This document shows, one piece after another, positions 52,557-62,217 of a stretch of DNA of 64,000 nucleotides (its first letter is position 1; each line of letters opens with the position of its first letter). Both the position numbers and the translations under genes were made by a program. Source of the stretch: JAAYJT01 sp037445555 (GTDB lineage Bacteria; Bacteroidota; Bacteroidia; Bacteroidales; JAAYJT01); contig JBBIKG010000015.1 of assembly GCA_037445555.1 (NCBI GenBank), forward strand, positions 14,040 through 78,039. The letters are read 5' to 3'. The notes beneath the pieces are model-generated. The model ran no database searches. It was not told the origin of the DNA and saw only the letters and a program-made list of their open reading frames with translations.

Positions 52557-54392
52557 TCACAAGGGTTTTAAGATCACCGCCTGCATGGGTGCCAAAATCA
52601 ATGGTTTTGACTTTATGGTATCACCTGTCAGCAGATCAACAAAATGGTCGGGCGGGTCTGTGAGATCGAATCCAGCCTGGCAGCTGCCAAGATTGAAAGC
52701 GATTACCAGGGAGCCTTTTTCACCGGATCTTTGATACATCAGCCTGTGTTTATCTGCTACAATAAATCTTAAGTTCCCTTCTTTCAATGCAGGATTTTCG
52801 TTCCTGATTCTAATCAAAGTCTGGTATAACCTGAAATGATTTTCATTAAATTCGGGTTGCGATATTTTAGGTAATTGCGAATCAGGACCAGGGCTTATCT
52901 CAGGGTCAATGTGTTGCTCTTTCCACCATAACGGCTTGCGGCAGTCGGGATCATCTCCACCCCACATACCCATTTCATCCCCATTCCAGATGTGAGGGGA
53001 GCCGATGCTGGTGAACTGGTGCACCAGATACAGTCTGACGCGGGTATAGGTTTCCTCATCCGGTTTACCGGTAAGATAATTCTCATCCTCATAGGGGTTT
53101 GCCCTGTATTTGTATTTACCCTTGTTTTCAAAACAGCTCAGGAGCCTTGGAGAGTCGTGCGTGGCATTTACGTTCATCATTGCATAAGCTGATCCTTTTG
53201 GCAGTTTGCACCATTCCGTTTCAAGGTCTTTCGCAAGATCGGATGCCTGATACACAGGGTCGACACCGGCAAAAAAACCCCTTGCCGGCCGGTAGGCATG
53301 GTAGTACATAATGGCGTCAAAGACTCTTTCGTTCACATAAGGGGCAGGGTCCATAAATGTATCAGGCCAATGCGCCCACCACACCTCGCCCACCAATAAG
53401 GCGTCGGGGTTAACCGACTTCACAAACCTGCGGTAATCCCGCCAAAAACCCATGGGCACCTGATCGGCTACATCAAGCCTGAATCCGTCAATACCTCTGG
53501 AAACATCGCCATTGGGGGCCAACCAGCGTCGGGATACGGCAAAGACATGTTCCTTAACGGCTTCAGGCAGGTTCCCTTCGAAGGGTTTACCATGCTCCCG
53601 AGCACCTTTAAGATTAACTTTTTTGAATTCGGGCAGGCTTTTAATATTCAGCCAGCCTTTATAGTCAAATTCATTCCCGGGGGTTTTCGGATCATCAAAT
53701 TTCAAAACCTCATACCAGTCCTTATAAGGTGATTGCTCCTGATTTTTAAGAATATCCTGCCATGCCCAGAACAGCACCCCGGTATGGTTCCAGGAGTAGT
53801 CCATTATCACACGGATATGACGCCGGTGGCATTCTTCGACCAGCTTCAGGAACAAGAGGTCGGCCGATGTCCATTGCCATGTAGACGGATCGTTTGGGTT
53901 TTCGCCGGCAATCACAGCCATATCGCCTTGCGGATCCGGTCCAAAATTCACATCGATGTGGTGGTAGTTGCGTGCGTCGTATTTATGCAACGATGGGGCA
54001 TCATTCAGGGGATTGAAATAGAGGGCAGTGATGCCGAGTTGCTGCAGGTAGTCGAGCTTATCAATCACTCCCTGCAAATCGCCCCCATAGCGTCGGTGTT
54101 GCAGGGTTTGGCGCAAGTCCCGGCCAGTGGCAGCAGCCCAGGGTTCCTGCTGATGCCAGTTCCAACTCCACGGTGTAAGCTTCCAATCAGCAGGTACAGC
54201 AATCGAAGCGCTTGGGGTTGAAATGGTAGCAGGGGATGGGTCGTTGCCGGGGTCACCATTGTTGAACCGTTCAACAAAGATCTGATACCAAACCACATCC
54301 TTAGCCCAGGCCGGAATAAACGAATCCGGCTGTTTATCCGGGGTGCACCCGGCAATCCACAAAGCAATAATAGGCAACAGCAGTTTTTTCAT
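52557..54392 (-). CDS. GH13 alpha-amylase-family lipoprotein
   Basis: A 611-residue glycoside hydrolase with lipoprotein signal (LLPIIALWIAGC, Cys 16), so it is anchored in the outer membrane or periplasm. GH13 motifs: DYSWNHTG near 200, GFRLDVADQV near 304 (nucleophile Asp near 307), LLVGEVWW near 332 (acid/base Glu near 335) and ATHDSPR near 411 (third Asp near 413). The N-terminal part (AWAKDVVWYQIFVERFNNGDPGND) is typical of maltogenic/neopullulanase members. It probably cuts alpha-1,4-glucans for the upstream sus genes, from which a strong terminator separates it. Confidence 0.92.
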   Translation of the reverse strand: MKKLLLPIIALWIAGCTPDKQPDSFIPAWAKDVVWYQIFVERFNNGDPGNDPSPATISTPSASIAVPADWKLTPWSWNWHQQEPWAAATGRDLRQTLQHRRYGGDLQGVIDKLDYLQQLGITALYFNPLNDAPSLHKYDARNYHHIDVNFGPDPQGDMAVIAGENPNDPSTWQWTSADLLFLKLVEECHRRHIRVIMDYSWNHTGVLFWAWQDILKNQEQSPYKDWYEVLKFDDPKTPGNEFDYKGWLNIKSLPEFKKVNLKGAREHGKPFEGNLPEAVKEHVFAVSRRWLAPNGDVSRGIDGFRLDVADQVPMGFWRDYRRFVKSVNPDALLVGEVWWAHWPDTFMDPAPYVNERVFDAIMYYHAYRPARGFFAGVDPVYQASDLAKDLETEWCKLPKGSAYAMMNVNATHDSPRLLSCFENKGKYKYRANPYEDENYLTGKPDEETYTRVRLYLVHQFTSIGSPHIWNGDEMGMWGGDDPDCRKPLWWKEQHIDPEISPGPDSQLPKISQPEFNENHFRLYQTLIRIRNENPALKEGNLRFIVADKHRLMYQRSGEKGSLVIAFNLGSCQAGFDLTDPPDHFVDLLTGDTIKSKPLILAPMQAVILKPL

Positions 54393-54467
54393 TTTAACTT
54401 TCTTTATTTTCTTAAGGTAATCTTTTACATCTTAAGCAGAGAAAATTTCTCTCACTGTCAAAACAAA

Positions 54468-54499
54468 AAGGTGGCAGGGAAGCAAAGCCCTGCCACCTT
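54468..54499 (-). terminator. Strong terminator between the SusE/F-like gene and the amylase
   Basis: On the minus strand a 12-bp stem AAGGTGGCAGGG/CCCTGCCACCTT (54499-54488 with 54479-54468), 8-nt loop, followed by a T-rich run TTTTTGTTTT. It lies 21 nt after the lipoprotein stop and 76 nt before the amylase start. No clear TAnnTTTG promoter lies between, so the amylase may rely on read-through. Confidence 0.88.
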
Positions 54500-54519
54500 A
54501 ATGCAAGCATTATTCATGC

Positions 54520-56070
54520 TTAATTCCTCGTGATTGTACAGGTCCCTCCATCGCCCATCAGGAATAACTGTATGGTATAGTTGCCGGCACTGGCAACGGG
54601 GATGTTCGGACCTCCTTGTGTGAGTGCCGATGTGGTGCCACCGAGGTTAAGTGCCCAGTCGTTGTTGGCTCTGAATTTAATTTCGCCCGCAACAAGGTTC
54701 ACTGTTATCGTGAGGCATTTATTCACCGGATCCCACAACATGGGTTGGTCAGAGCCCCAGCCTCCCGGTGTGGCACTGCCAATGAGACCCCAGCGATTTG
54801 CGCTGTAGGTGTAGTCGAGAGGTTTGCTCAGGTCGAGCACAAAATAGTAGTCGGCTGCCACTGCGATAGGAATATTTGGTCCTCCGTCCACCAGCTTGGC
54901 ACTTCCTGTAGCTGCACCGTAGTTGTATGACCAGTTTTGGTTTGCCCTGAATTTGAACTCACCAACGATCATTTTTACGCCTCCGCGCCATGTGCGACTG
55001 GCCGGGTCATATGTCAACGGTGTTTCGCTACTCCATCCGCCGGGTGCGGCGCTGCCGATAACACCCCATACTGTGGGCACAGCGGTATAGGTGAGGTTGG
55101 CAGCATTTACATTGATTTTGTAATAGCCTGCCGGTGAAACAATGTTTGGACCGTTAGCTACAAGGGTTCCGGCTACACTGCTTCCATAGTTCAAATCCCA
55201 GTTGGGTTGCGTGGTCAGCTTCCATTGGTTCGAGGCATTGGCCAGGAAAATGTATCCTTCAACGTTGTCAGGGGCAGCTTCGACGCTGCGAATGGTGGGA
55301 GATTGAGCCGGGTTCCAGTTGGCAAAGGTTGAGCCCGGGTAACTGGCAGTAACATAGTCGCCTGGCACATACCATGTGCGGGTGGCAATCAGTGTTTTAA
55401 AAGTTTTCTGTTCGCCGTAGGCCGTACCGATGGCATTGGTTGCATAGGCGCGTACGAAGTAGGTAGTATTGCCCTTAAGCCCGGTAAGACTGCTGACAAA
55501 GGTACCATTTCCGGTTCCGTCGGTAGTGCGCGGACCAGAGATAGTAGGGTTAGCAGTTTCGCTGTAGCAAACGCCGCGAGCCGTGACGGCAGCTCCGCCG
55601 TTGGCAGTTACATTACCCCCGGCCGTTGCCGTGGTGCCGGCAATATTGGTAACATCGGCAGTAGTAACCGTTGGCAAAATAGCCAGCGTGGTGAAGCTCA
55701 TCTCCTCGCAATACGTCGTTTGTATTGGAGTGGTTACATAGGCTCTCACGAAATACTTCGTGGCGAAATTCAGGCCGGTAAGGTTAACAGTAAAAGTAGC
55801 CGTAGTCAGGTTTCCTGTGTAAACCACTTTAGTGTTTGCCAGTGTTGGGCCTGAGGCGGTGCCGTATACTACACCGCGCTCGATGATACCATCCCCTGAG
55901 GCAACGGCATACCCCACCACCGAGGCGCTTGACGAGGTAACGCTAAGCACCTGCGATGTAGCGACTTTTGCGGCGTATCTCATCTTGGATGATTCCTTGG
56001 TACAGGAAACCACCGCAAATGCTACCACCACCATAAGTGCTGCAAGTTTAATGATCTGTATTTTTTTCAT
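54520..56070 (-). CDS. SusE/SusF-like starch-binding outer-membrane lipoprotein
   Basis: A 516-residue lipoprotein (signal MKKIQIIKLAALMVVV, lipobox VVSC, Cys 23). Two Fn3-like domains come first (about residues 35-125 and 130-220, each with TTYFVRAYATN-type strands). Three starch-binding modules follow (about 225-330, 330-420, 420-510), the last two with near-identical W-G-x-I-G-S-A-x-P-G-G-W openings and WDP segments. It likely holds starch on the cell surface. An in-frame ATG at 56121 adds 17 residues before the signal and is less likely. The fourth gene of the sus unit. Confidence 0.85.
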   Translation of the reverse strand: MKKIQIIKLAALMVVVAFAVVSCTKESSKMRYAAKVATSQVLSVTSSSASVVGYAVASGDGIIERGVVYGTASGPTLANTKVVYTGNLTTATFTVNLTGLNFATKYFVRAYVTTPIQTTYCEEMSFTTLAILPTVTTADVTNIAGTTATAGGNVTANGGAAVTARGVCYSETANPTISGPRTTDGTGNGTFVSSLTGLKGNTTYFVRAYATNAIGTAYGEQKTFKTLIATRTWYVPGDYVTASYPGSTFANWNPAQSPTIRSVEAAPDNVEGYIFLANASNQWKLTTQPNWDLNYGSSVAGTLVANGPNIVSPAGYYKINVNAANLTYTAVPTVWGVIGSAAPGGWSSETPLTYDPASRTWRGGVKMIVGEFKFRANQNWSYNYGAATGSAKLVDGGPNIPIAVAADYYFVLDLSKPLDYTYSANRWGLIGSATPGGWGSDQPMLWDPVNKCLTITVNLVAGEIKFRANNDWALNLGGTTSALTQGGPNIPVASAGNYTIQLFLMGDGGTCTITRN

Positions 56071-56163
56071 AATTATTATGTTGTTGTTTGTTGACATAAT
56101 TTTTGCGGAGGCCCGGTTCAAGCCGTTGTGGCAGTTTATCCCGGGCTTTCCGCCTGATGATCT

Positions 56164-57189
56164 TTAGTTTCTAACTATCGTACAGGTACCTGTGGGATTT
56201 ACATCGCGGGTAATAGTGAGGGTAATGGTGTAGTTGCCAGCCGATGCAATTGCGAGATTCGATCCGTCTTGCACCAGATTGTTCACTGTGCCACCCAGGT
56301 TCCAGGCCCATCCGTCGTTTTTGCGGAATTTGATTTCGCCTTGTACCAGGTTCAGTGTAATAGACCATGTGCCGGTAGCCGCGTTGTATTCCATCTTCTG
56401 GTCGGGAGTATTCCATCCGTTAGGGGTAGCTGAGCCAACAAGCCCGATCCGGTACTCTTCCAGGTTATAGGTTAAGGCTGTGGTGCTGGCGGTAAGTATG
56501 TGCCAACCTGTAATCGGCACAGGGATGGCGCTACCGTTCACTGCGAGTTTGGACGCTGTTACGCCGTAAGTGATATTGGCATCCGGGTCGCGCAATGTAA
56601 ACGGTTTAGTAGCGTCGAGTTTGACAAAACCCCTGTAGTTACCATCACCTGCGGCTGATTCGATCTTCTGCGTTATACCGGAGTTAATGAGGTCGAGGCG
56701 TGGTAAACCGTAGATAGTTCCACTAACGGATCTGACTTCCGAAACATACTGCAAAGGCCTTGTGCTGGTGCCTAATGCTCCTGTTCCGGCATCTAGGACC
56801 AGATTGGCCCTCAGGCGGAAGTGCATGGTGCTTGTAGCGTCAGCCGCAAAGAGTTTCAGCAATTCACGGTTCAAATCGCTAACCTTAAATCGGATTGTAT
56901 CGGCCCTCACGCCAGAATACACCACCAAAGCATTGGTAAAGCTGGTAGCACTGGTGCTTACCTCGAGAAAATATGTAGCCGAGGCGTTGAACCCGGGATC
57001 AACAGCTTTGCCAATAAATATAAGGGTGTTGTTGGCGTTGGCTCTGGCCAGGGATAAACTGGGTACGGTTACTATGGCTGGCGCAATGGGGTTTTCGAGC
57101 ATAGTCACCTTTGTTTCTTCTTTTTCGCAACCGGTGAGTATGCCAACCAACCCTACGATGCCCATCAGATATATGATTTTTCTTTTCAT
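56164..57189 (-). CDS. SusE-like outer-membrane lipoprotein
   Basis: A 341-residue lipoprotein (signal MKRKIIYLMGIVGLVGIL, lipobox LTGC, Cys 21). It has a SusE-type N-terminal domain (about 30-150, VDPGFNASATYFLEVST) and a middle domain, then one starch-binding module (about 245-340) starting IGLVGSATPNGWNTPDQKM and sharing EIKFRKNDGWAWNLGGT with the downstream paralogue. It lies 17 bp after susD and probably binds glucan on the surface. Confidence 0.88.
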   Translation of the reverse strand: MKRKIIYLMGIVGLVGILTGCEKEETKVTMLENPIAPAIVTVPSLSLARANANNTLIFIGKAVDPGFNASATYFLEVSTSATSFTNALVVYSGVRADTIRFKVSDLNRELLKLFAADATSTMHFRLRANLVLDAGTGALGTSTRPLQYVSEVRSVSGTIYGLPRLDLINSGITQKIESAAGDGNYRGFVKLDATKPFTLRDPDANITYGVTASKLAVNGSAIPVPITGWHILTASTTALTYNLEEYRIGLVGSATPNGWNTPDQKMEYNAATGTWSITLNLVQGEIKFRKNDGWAWNLGGTVNNLVQDGSNLAIASAGNYTITLTITRDVNPTGTCTIVRN

Positions 57190-57206
57190 ATTCTCAAGAT
57201 TTAATA

Positions 57207-58847
57207 TTAATAGTTGGGATTTTGCTTAAGATTCGGATTGGCCGCGATTTCTTCAGCCGGTATGGGGTACACATTCAGATGCGCGCTGGTTTGCGTGCCG
57301 GCAAACACCCCGCCTTTCCAAGCCCACCTATAGGTGCCGGTAGTAAATTGCCCGAAACGCACCAAATCGGTTCTTCGATGGCCTTCGTAATAGAACTCCC
57401 TGCCACGTTCGTCCAACAGGAATTTTTCATTCAGCTGGGCGGTAGTGATGTTTCCTGAAGCATCGCCATAAGCGCGTGTTCTCACAGCATTGATGTCGGT
57501 AACGGCGGCGGCCAGGTTGTTGAGCCTGAAGTTTGCTTCGGCACGCATCAGCAGGGCATCGGCGTACCTAAAGATTGGGTAATCGGTATTGGCATACGAA
57601 AGATTAAATGTAGATGGGAAAGTGCCATCCGCTTTTTTGGCGGTGAATTTATATACGCCAATTCCATAATCACTGCTAGAGGAGGCGCTTGGGATATCCG
57701 GGCTGAGCTTAACCCTAAGAAATACCCTTTTATCCTTGCTTGTGGTAAAGAAAGGATCTGTGCTCCAAGGAACCCGGTTGTTGCCGTAGGTTGCCAGTGT
57801 ATCAATCATGACATTAAGAAACTGCTTGGTAGCCCTGTTACCATTCCAATTGATATTGTTGGTGAGCCCGTGCAGGTCCTGGGAGCGAAGATATGTGGCA
57901 TCGCTGCTCGACTGGATGATAAATGTGGTTCCCACCCAACCTTGAGTGTAGGTGCCGTCATGTGCCCAGGCGAATATCATTTCGTTGTTGCCCTCGTCAC
58001 GGCCGTTATCGGCGCTGAAATTTTTGCGGTAGTTTGCTGCCAGCGAGTATTTACCGCTGCTTACCACCCTGTCGCAGTATATCTTACAACTATCCCACTT
58101 GGCGGTGCCAGTGTACACCTGGGCATTGAGATACAGTCGGGCCAGCAGCATCCATGCTGCACCTTTGTCGGCCTGTGGATATTTGGTGCCGGGTTCAGGC
58201 AGGGAGGCTTCTATCGCTCTAAGCTCGGAGGATATAAAATTAAACAGCTTTGTACGCCCGACAGTAAAATTCGGATCCAATTGTTTCGGGAAGAATTTCC
58301 CCACACCGTCTTTCTCGGTGGTAAACGGAGGATTTCCAAACAAATCGAGGAAATAATAATAGGCCAACGCCCTCAGAAAGCGTGCTTCAGCCACATACTG
58401 AAGTGTGGCGGCATCGCTTTTGTCTTTGGTAAGATTGATAAAATCGTTGGCATAGGTAATGCTCAGGCCAAGACGCTGATAGAGGGCTGTGAGGAATTGA
58501 TTGGAACTGCTCCAGCTTTGAGTGTTCAGGTCAGCGATGCCAACGTCGCCCCAGGCGCAGATGGCTTCATCGGTTGGCAATTCCTGAAGGTTCCAGAGTG
58601 CCCTCATCGTGGTGAAGAAATTCGGATCTGAGGCCGCGATGTCAACGCCTCCAGGGTTTCCTTGTCCGGCAATCAGGAAACTGGCATAAATTTTTGCTAG
58701 CACCTGCTTCATATAGGCCGGATTGTCGTTCAGGTTGCCTGACAGAATGGTGCTTTTATCCTTGGGCGTTATGTCCAGGTCTTTGACGCACGAAACGGCC
58801 ATCAACAACGTAAGAACTAATGCGATGTGAAATATGTATTTTTTCAT
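57207..58847 (-). CDS. susD: SusD-like outer-membrane glycan-binding lipoprotein
   Basis: A 546-residue RagB/SusD lipoprotein (signal HIALVLTLLMAVSC, Cys 20). It has the SusD start DLDITPKDKSTI, TPR-like helices including FLRALAYYYFLDLFGNPPF near 150, and the typical C-terminal VTDINAVRTRAYGD plus LLDERGREFYYEGHRRTDLVRFGQF near 485. It forms the lid of the SusC pore and captures oligosaccharide. It starts 21 bp after susC. Confidence 0.95.
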   Translation of the reverse strand: MKKYIFHIALVLTLLMAVSCVKDLDITPKDKSTILSGNLNDNPAYMKQVLAKIYASFLIAGQGNPGGVDIAASDPNFFTTMRALWNLQELPTDEAICAWGDVGIADLNTQSWSSSNQFLTALYQRLGLSITYANDFINLTKDKSDAATLQYVAEARFLRALAYYYFLDLFGNPPFTTEKDGVGKFFPKQLDPNFTVGRTKLFNFISSELRAIEASLPEPGTKYPQADKGAAWMLLARLYLNAQVYTGTAKWDSCKIYCDRVVSSGKYSLAANYRKNFSADNGRDEGNNEMIFAWAHDGTYTQGWVGTTFIIQSSSDATYLRSQDLHGLTNNINWNGNRATKQFLNVMIDTLATYGNNRVPWSTDPFFTTSKDKRVFLRVKLSPDIPSASSSSDYGIGVYKFTAKKADGTFPSTFNLSYANTDYPIFRYADALLMRAEANFRLNNLAAAVTDINAVRTRAYGDASGNITTAQLNEKFLLDERGREFYYEGHRRTDLVRFGQFTTGTYRWAWKGGVFAGTQTSAHLNVYPIPAEEIAANPNLKQNPNY

Positions 58848-58868
58848 AACGTTCTTATTTTAAAATGA

Positions 58869-61826
58869 TTAATAACCTAAGCTGATGCCCAGCAGGAATG
58901 TTCTTGGTCGCGGATAAAACGTTCTGTCAACCCCTCCGGAGACTTCGGGATCGAGTCCGCTGTATTTGGTTAAGGTAAGGGCGTTCTGCACAGTAAGGCT
59001 AACCCTGGCGTTCAGCTTACGGTAAACATTCTCGAAGTTGTATCCCACACTCACGTTGTCGAGCTTCAGGAATGAGGCATTTTCGACAAAGAAATCGCTC
59101 GTAAACTGGCGTTTTACGAAACGGGTCTTTTCGAGCTGGGTGGGCATATTACGCCAATAGCCGATTTGATACATCTGGTCGAGGGATGAACCGGCTGCAA
59201 CGGCATTGTACACATAGTTTCCGATGCTTGCCCTTGAAGAAGCCATAAGGTCAAATTTCTTGTAGTTAAACCGTAGCGAGAACCCCATAAGGTAATCAGG
59301 TAATGGGCTTTTGTATATGTATTTGTCGTCATTGTCGCCACCAACCTGACCACCTTTGCCCGAAAGGTCCACATACAAGCCTTCAATAGGATCGCCAAAT
59401 TTATTGTACACTTGCTTGTTCACAAAGAATGAATAAGCCGGATAGCCCACACGTGTCACCTGGTTCTGGCCGGTAAACGCATCGCCGTACAATACGCCAA
59501 TATATTTTGGATCGTCAGAGATCAGAAGCTTGGTGATCTTGTTCTTGTTGTAGGTGAAGTTGAATCCGAGATTCAGCGACATGTCTTTTTGTGAAATTGG
59601 CATAAGGTTCAGGGTTACCTCCACACCTTTATTTTCAAGGCTACCCACATTCGTGGTCAGGCGGTTGCTGAAATTACTGCCGGTTGGAACCGTAACCTCA
59701 TTTAACAGGTCGGTAGTCACGCGTTTGTATAGGTCAACCGAACCGGTAATGCGATCTTTCAGAAAACCGAAATCCAACCCGATGTTCTGGGTTGTGGTTT
59801 CTTCCCATTTTATGTCTGGATCATAGGCACTGGGTCTCAGCGTTGGTATATACTGACCATCTATCAGGTAATAGTTTCCTTGCGAGGAGAGAATATATGT
59901 AGCCATATAAGGATAAAGCGAACCTATGTCCTGTTGCCCGGTAACACCCCATCCGAGGCGAAGTTTGAGATCGCTAAGCGCTTTGATGTCGCGAATAAAA
60001 GGCTCCTGGTTTATTTTCCATGCAAATGCGGCCGATGGGAAAAGCCCCCAGCGGTTTTCTTTCGAAAATCGTGATGAACCGTCATTACGCAAAGTAACGG
60101 TCAGTAAGTACCTGTCCAGAAGGGTATAATTTATACGCCCGAAAAATGAGACCAGGTACAACTCATTGATGTACGCGGAGCTGTCGGCACGATAATAAGG
60201 ATGGGTGGCGTCCACGACACCTCGCGACCAGTTATTGCCTTCATTCTTCATATATTGCCAGCTGTATCCTGCCATAGCGTCCACCCTGCTTTTTATGGCA
60301 CTCAGTTCTTTGTTGTAATTCAGGTAGAAGTCAATCAGGTTATTTGTATTTTTCGCACCGTAGTCCGTCAGTCTGCCCCATGTGTCGCCGGTGAGGGTAC
60401 TGGGTGAGGTAGTGGGCCGGTTATTATGTCCTTCGCTTTCAGCATAGTCAACTGCCAGGTTGAGGTTGGCTCTCAGGCCGTCAACAAACGGGAGTTTGTA
60501 GTCAAGCTGAATATTACCCATTAAACGTTCCACCTCCGACTGATTGTCAATAGCCAGAGCCTGTTCTACCGGGTTTGGAGTGCCCAGGGATGCTCCGAGA
60601 TTTTGCCATTGGAAATACCCTGCCGAAGCAGCCGTGCCGTCTTTTACCGGGCGGGCGGGCGACATTCGAATGGCATTACCTACAGCACCTGCATCGCCAA
60701 AATTGTGGTTTGTACTCATCCCTTTGGCGTTGATGTTCACTTTCAAGGTGTTTTCAAGAAAAGTGGGGTTGAGATTCAATGAACCGGTGATACGCTGCAT
60801 ATCGGTATTCTTTAAAATACCGGTCTGGTCGGTATAGCCGATCGACGCACGGTAGGGCAATCCCTTAAAGGCTCCCGAAAATCCCAGCACATGATCCTGA
60901 GACACAGCATTGCGGAAAATTTCCTTTTGCCAGTTGGTATTTTCAGGTCCAAGGCGGGTATAGCTGTCAGGGCCAAAAATCGCAGGGTATTCCGTAGCCA
61001 GCTGCCTCATCTGGTCGCCTGAATATACGTCGAGGAACTCAATGGGATATGACAACGAGGTGTTCACGTTGTAAGCAACCTGCAGTGGAGAGTCGGTAGT
61101 GCTTTTCTTGGTGGTAATGATGATTACCCCGTTTGAGGCGCGCGACCCGTAGATGGCCGTAGCTGATGCATCCTTCAGAACAGTGAAAGATTCAATGTCA
61201 TTAGGGTTCACAAACGAAAGGAAGTTTGAACTGCCCGACACGTTTCGATTGTCGATGGGAACACCGTCAACAATGATAAGCGGATCGTTTGAAGCGTTGA
61301 GCGATGAGCCGCCGCGAATGCGGATGGTGGATCCTGCGCCAGGGGCCCCGCTTGGGTTCGATATCACCACACCTGCCGATTTGCCCATCAGCAACTGCTG
61401 GGGAGTGGTGATAGCTCCTCGGTTGAAATCTTTGGAGCTAACTGTGGCTATGGAACCTGTGGCGTCGCCCTTTTTCACAATACCATACCCGATCACTACG
61501 GCTTCTTCAAGCGCCGTGATGGATGGCTGTAAACTTACATTGATGACGAGTTGGTTGCCGATCAGGACTTCGTAGGAGTCGTACCCGATGAAGGAGAACA
61601 CGAGTGTTGCTCCCCGGTCAGCCGTAAGGGTAAAGCCCCCGTTCATATCGGTGGTGGTCCCAGTGGTGGTATTTTTCACCACAATGTTTACCCCCGGAAT
61701 GGTTTGTCCGTTACTGGCATCGGTCACTTTTCCTGAAATCCTGACTTGCTGGGCATAGCTTTGCATGGTTAGTGCAACAGCCAACAAGAACATCAGTTTT
61801 TTCAGCAATGATAAATGCTTCTTCAT
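58869..61826 (-). CDS. susC: SusC-like TonB-dependent outer-membrane transporter
   Basis: A 985-residue SusC/RagA protein. Signal peptide LMFLLAVALTMQSYAQ; a carboxypeptidase-regulatory-like domain follows (about 30-105, ISGKVTDASNGQTIPGVNIVVKN broken at Gly-rich turns), then a TonB box-like stretch and plug (LLMGKSAGVVISNPSG, TIRIRGGSSLNASNDPL near 170-190), and the 22-strand barrel ending FLLGISLGY. It imports glycan oligomers with SusD using TonB energy. First gene of the sus unit; no clear promoter is seen upstream. Confidence 0.96.
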   Translation of the reverse strand: MKKHLSLLKKLMFLLAVALTMQSYAQQVRISGKVTDASNGQTIPGVNIVVKNTTTGTTTDMNGGFTLTADRGATLVFSFIGYDSYEVLIGNQLVINVSLQPSITALEEAVVIGYGIVKKGDATGSIATVSSKDFNRGAITTPQQLLMGKSAGVVISNPSGAPGAGSTIRIRGGSSLNASNDPLIIVDGVPIDNRNVSGSSNFLSFVNPNDIESFTVLKDASATAIYGSRASNGVIIITTKKSTTDSPLQVAYNVNTSLSYPIEFLDVYSGDQMRQLATEYPAIFGPDSYTRLGPENTNWQKEIFRNAVSQDHVLGFSGAFKGLPYRASIGYTDQTGILKNTDMQRITGSLNLNPTFLENTLKVNINAKGMSTNHNFGDAGAVGNAIRMSPARPVKDGTAASAGYFQWQNLGASLGTPNPVEQALAIDNQSEVERLMGNIQLDYKLPFVDGLRANLNLAVDYAESEGHNNRPTTSPSTLTGDTWGRLTDYGAKNTNNLIDFYLNYNKELSAIKSRVDAMAGYSWQYMKNEGNNWSRGVVDATHPYYRADSSAYINELYLVSFFGRINYTLLDRYLLTVTLRNDGSSRFSKENRWGLFPSAAFAWKINQEPFIRDIKALSDLKLRLGWGVTGQQDIGSLYPYMATYILSSQGNYYLIDGQYIPTLRPSAYDPDIKWEETTTQNIGLDFGFLKDRITGSVDLYKRVTTDLLNEVTVPTGSNFSNRLTTNVGSLENKGVEVTLNLMPISQKDMSLNLGFNFTYNKNKITKLLISDDPKYIGVLYGDAFTGQNQVTRVGYPAYSFFVNKQVYNKFGDPIEGLYVDLSGKGGQVGGDNDDKYIYKSPLPDYLMGFSLRFNYKKFDLMASSRASIGNYVYNAVAAGSSLDQMYQIGYWRNMPTQLEKTRFVKRQFTSDFFVENASFLKLDNVSVGYNFENVYRKLNARVSLTVQNALTLTKYSGLDPEVSGGVDRTFYPRPRTFLLGISLGY

Positions 61827-62099
61827 ACAATTGAATTTTGGTGGTTGTTAGAATAAAACTTGAAATTATATGGTGTTTTGTGTTCGTAAACTCTATAGGC
61901 AAAAATTAGCCCGGCGGGTTGTGCCACAGAGGCTGGTTTCGGGGCAGTAATGGTATAGTCGTCTGCTTAAAGACGAAAACTGAAATCAGTACACCATTCA
62001 TGTTTCAAATTTGCATAATTGCCCACAATATTAGTAAAAACAAAGCACAATAGCAATATCCTTTTAGCTGATATATAAATATTTAAACCATTTTATTAT

Positions 62100-62124
62100 G
62101 CAAACGTTTGCGGAATCGATTGCG
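62100..62124 (+). promoter_or_regulatory. LacI-type operator pair
   Basis: GCAAACGTTTGC (62100-62111) is a perfect 12-bp palindrome with central CG, the classic LacI-family operator form. Adjoining it, CGGAATCGATTGCG (62111-62124) is palindromic except for one base. It lies about 107 bp upstream of the regulator ATG and 274 bp from susC, between the divergent genes. Confidence 0.65.
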
Positions 62125-62217
62125 GGTAGTAAGATTTTTATTAGTTTCGCCCTCCGCAGTCTTTGAAACTGGAAAAGATTGCTTCCCCACGTACAAAATA
62201 AGAAAGTATTACTGATC

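Noticed and set aside
54520..57189. Repeated segments in the sus lipoprotein genes as a DNA repeat or CRISPR
   Set aside because: The similarity is at protein level between starch-binding modules; the DNA copies are diverged and irregularly spaced.
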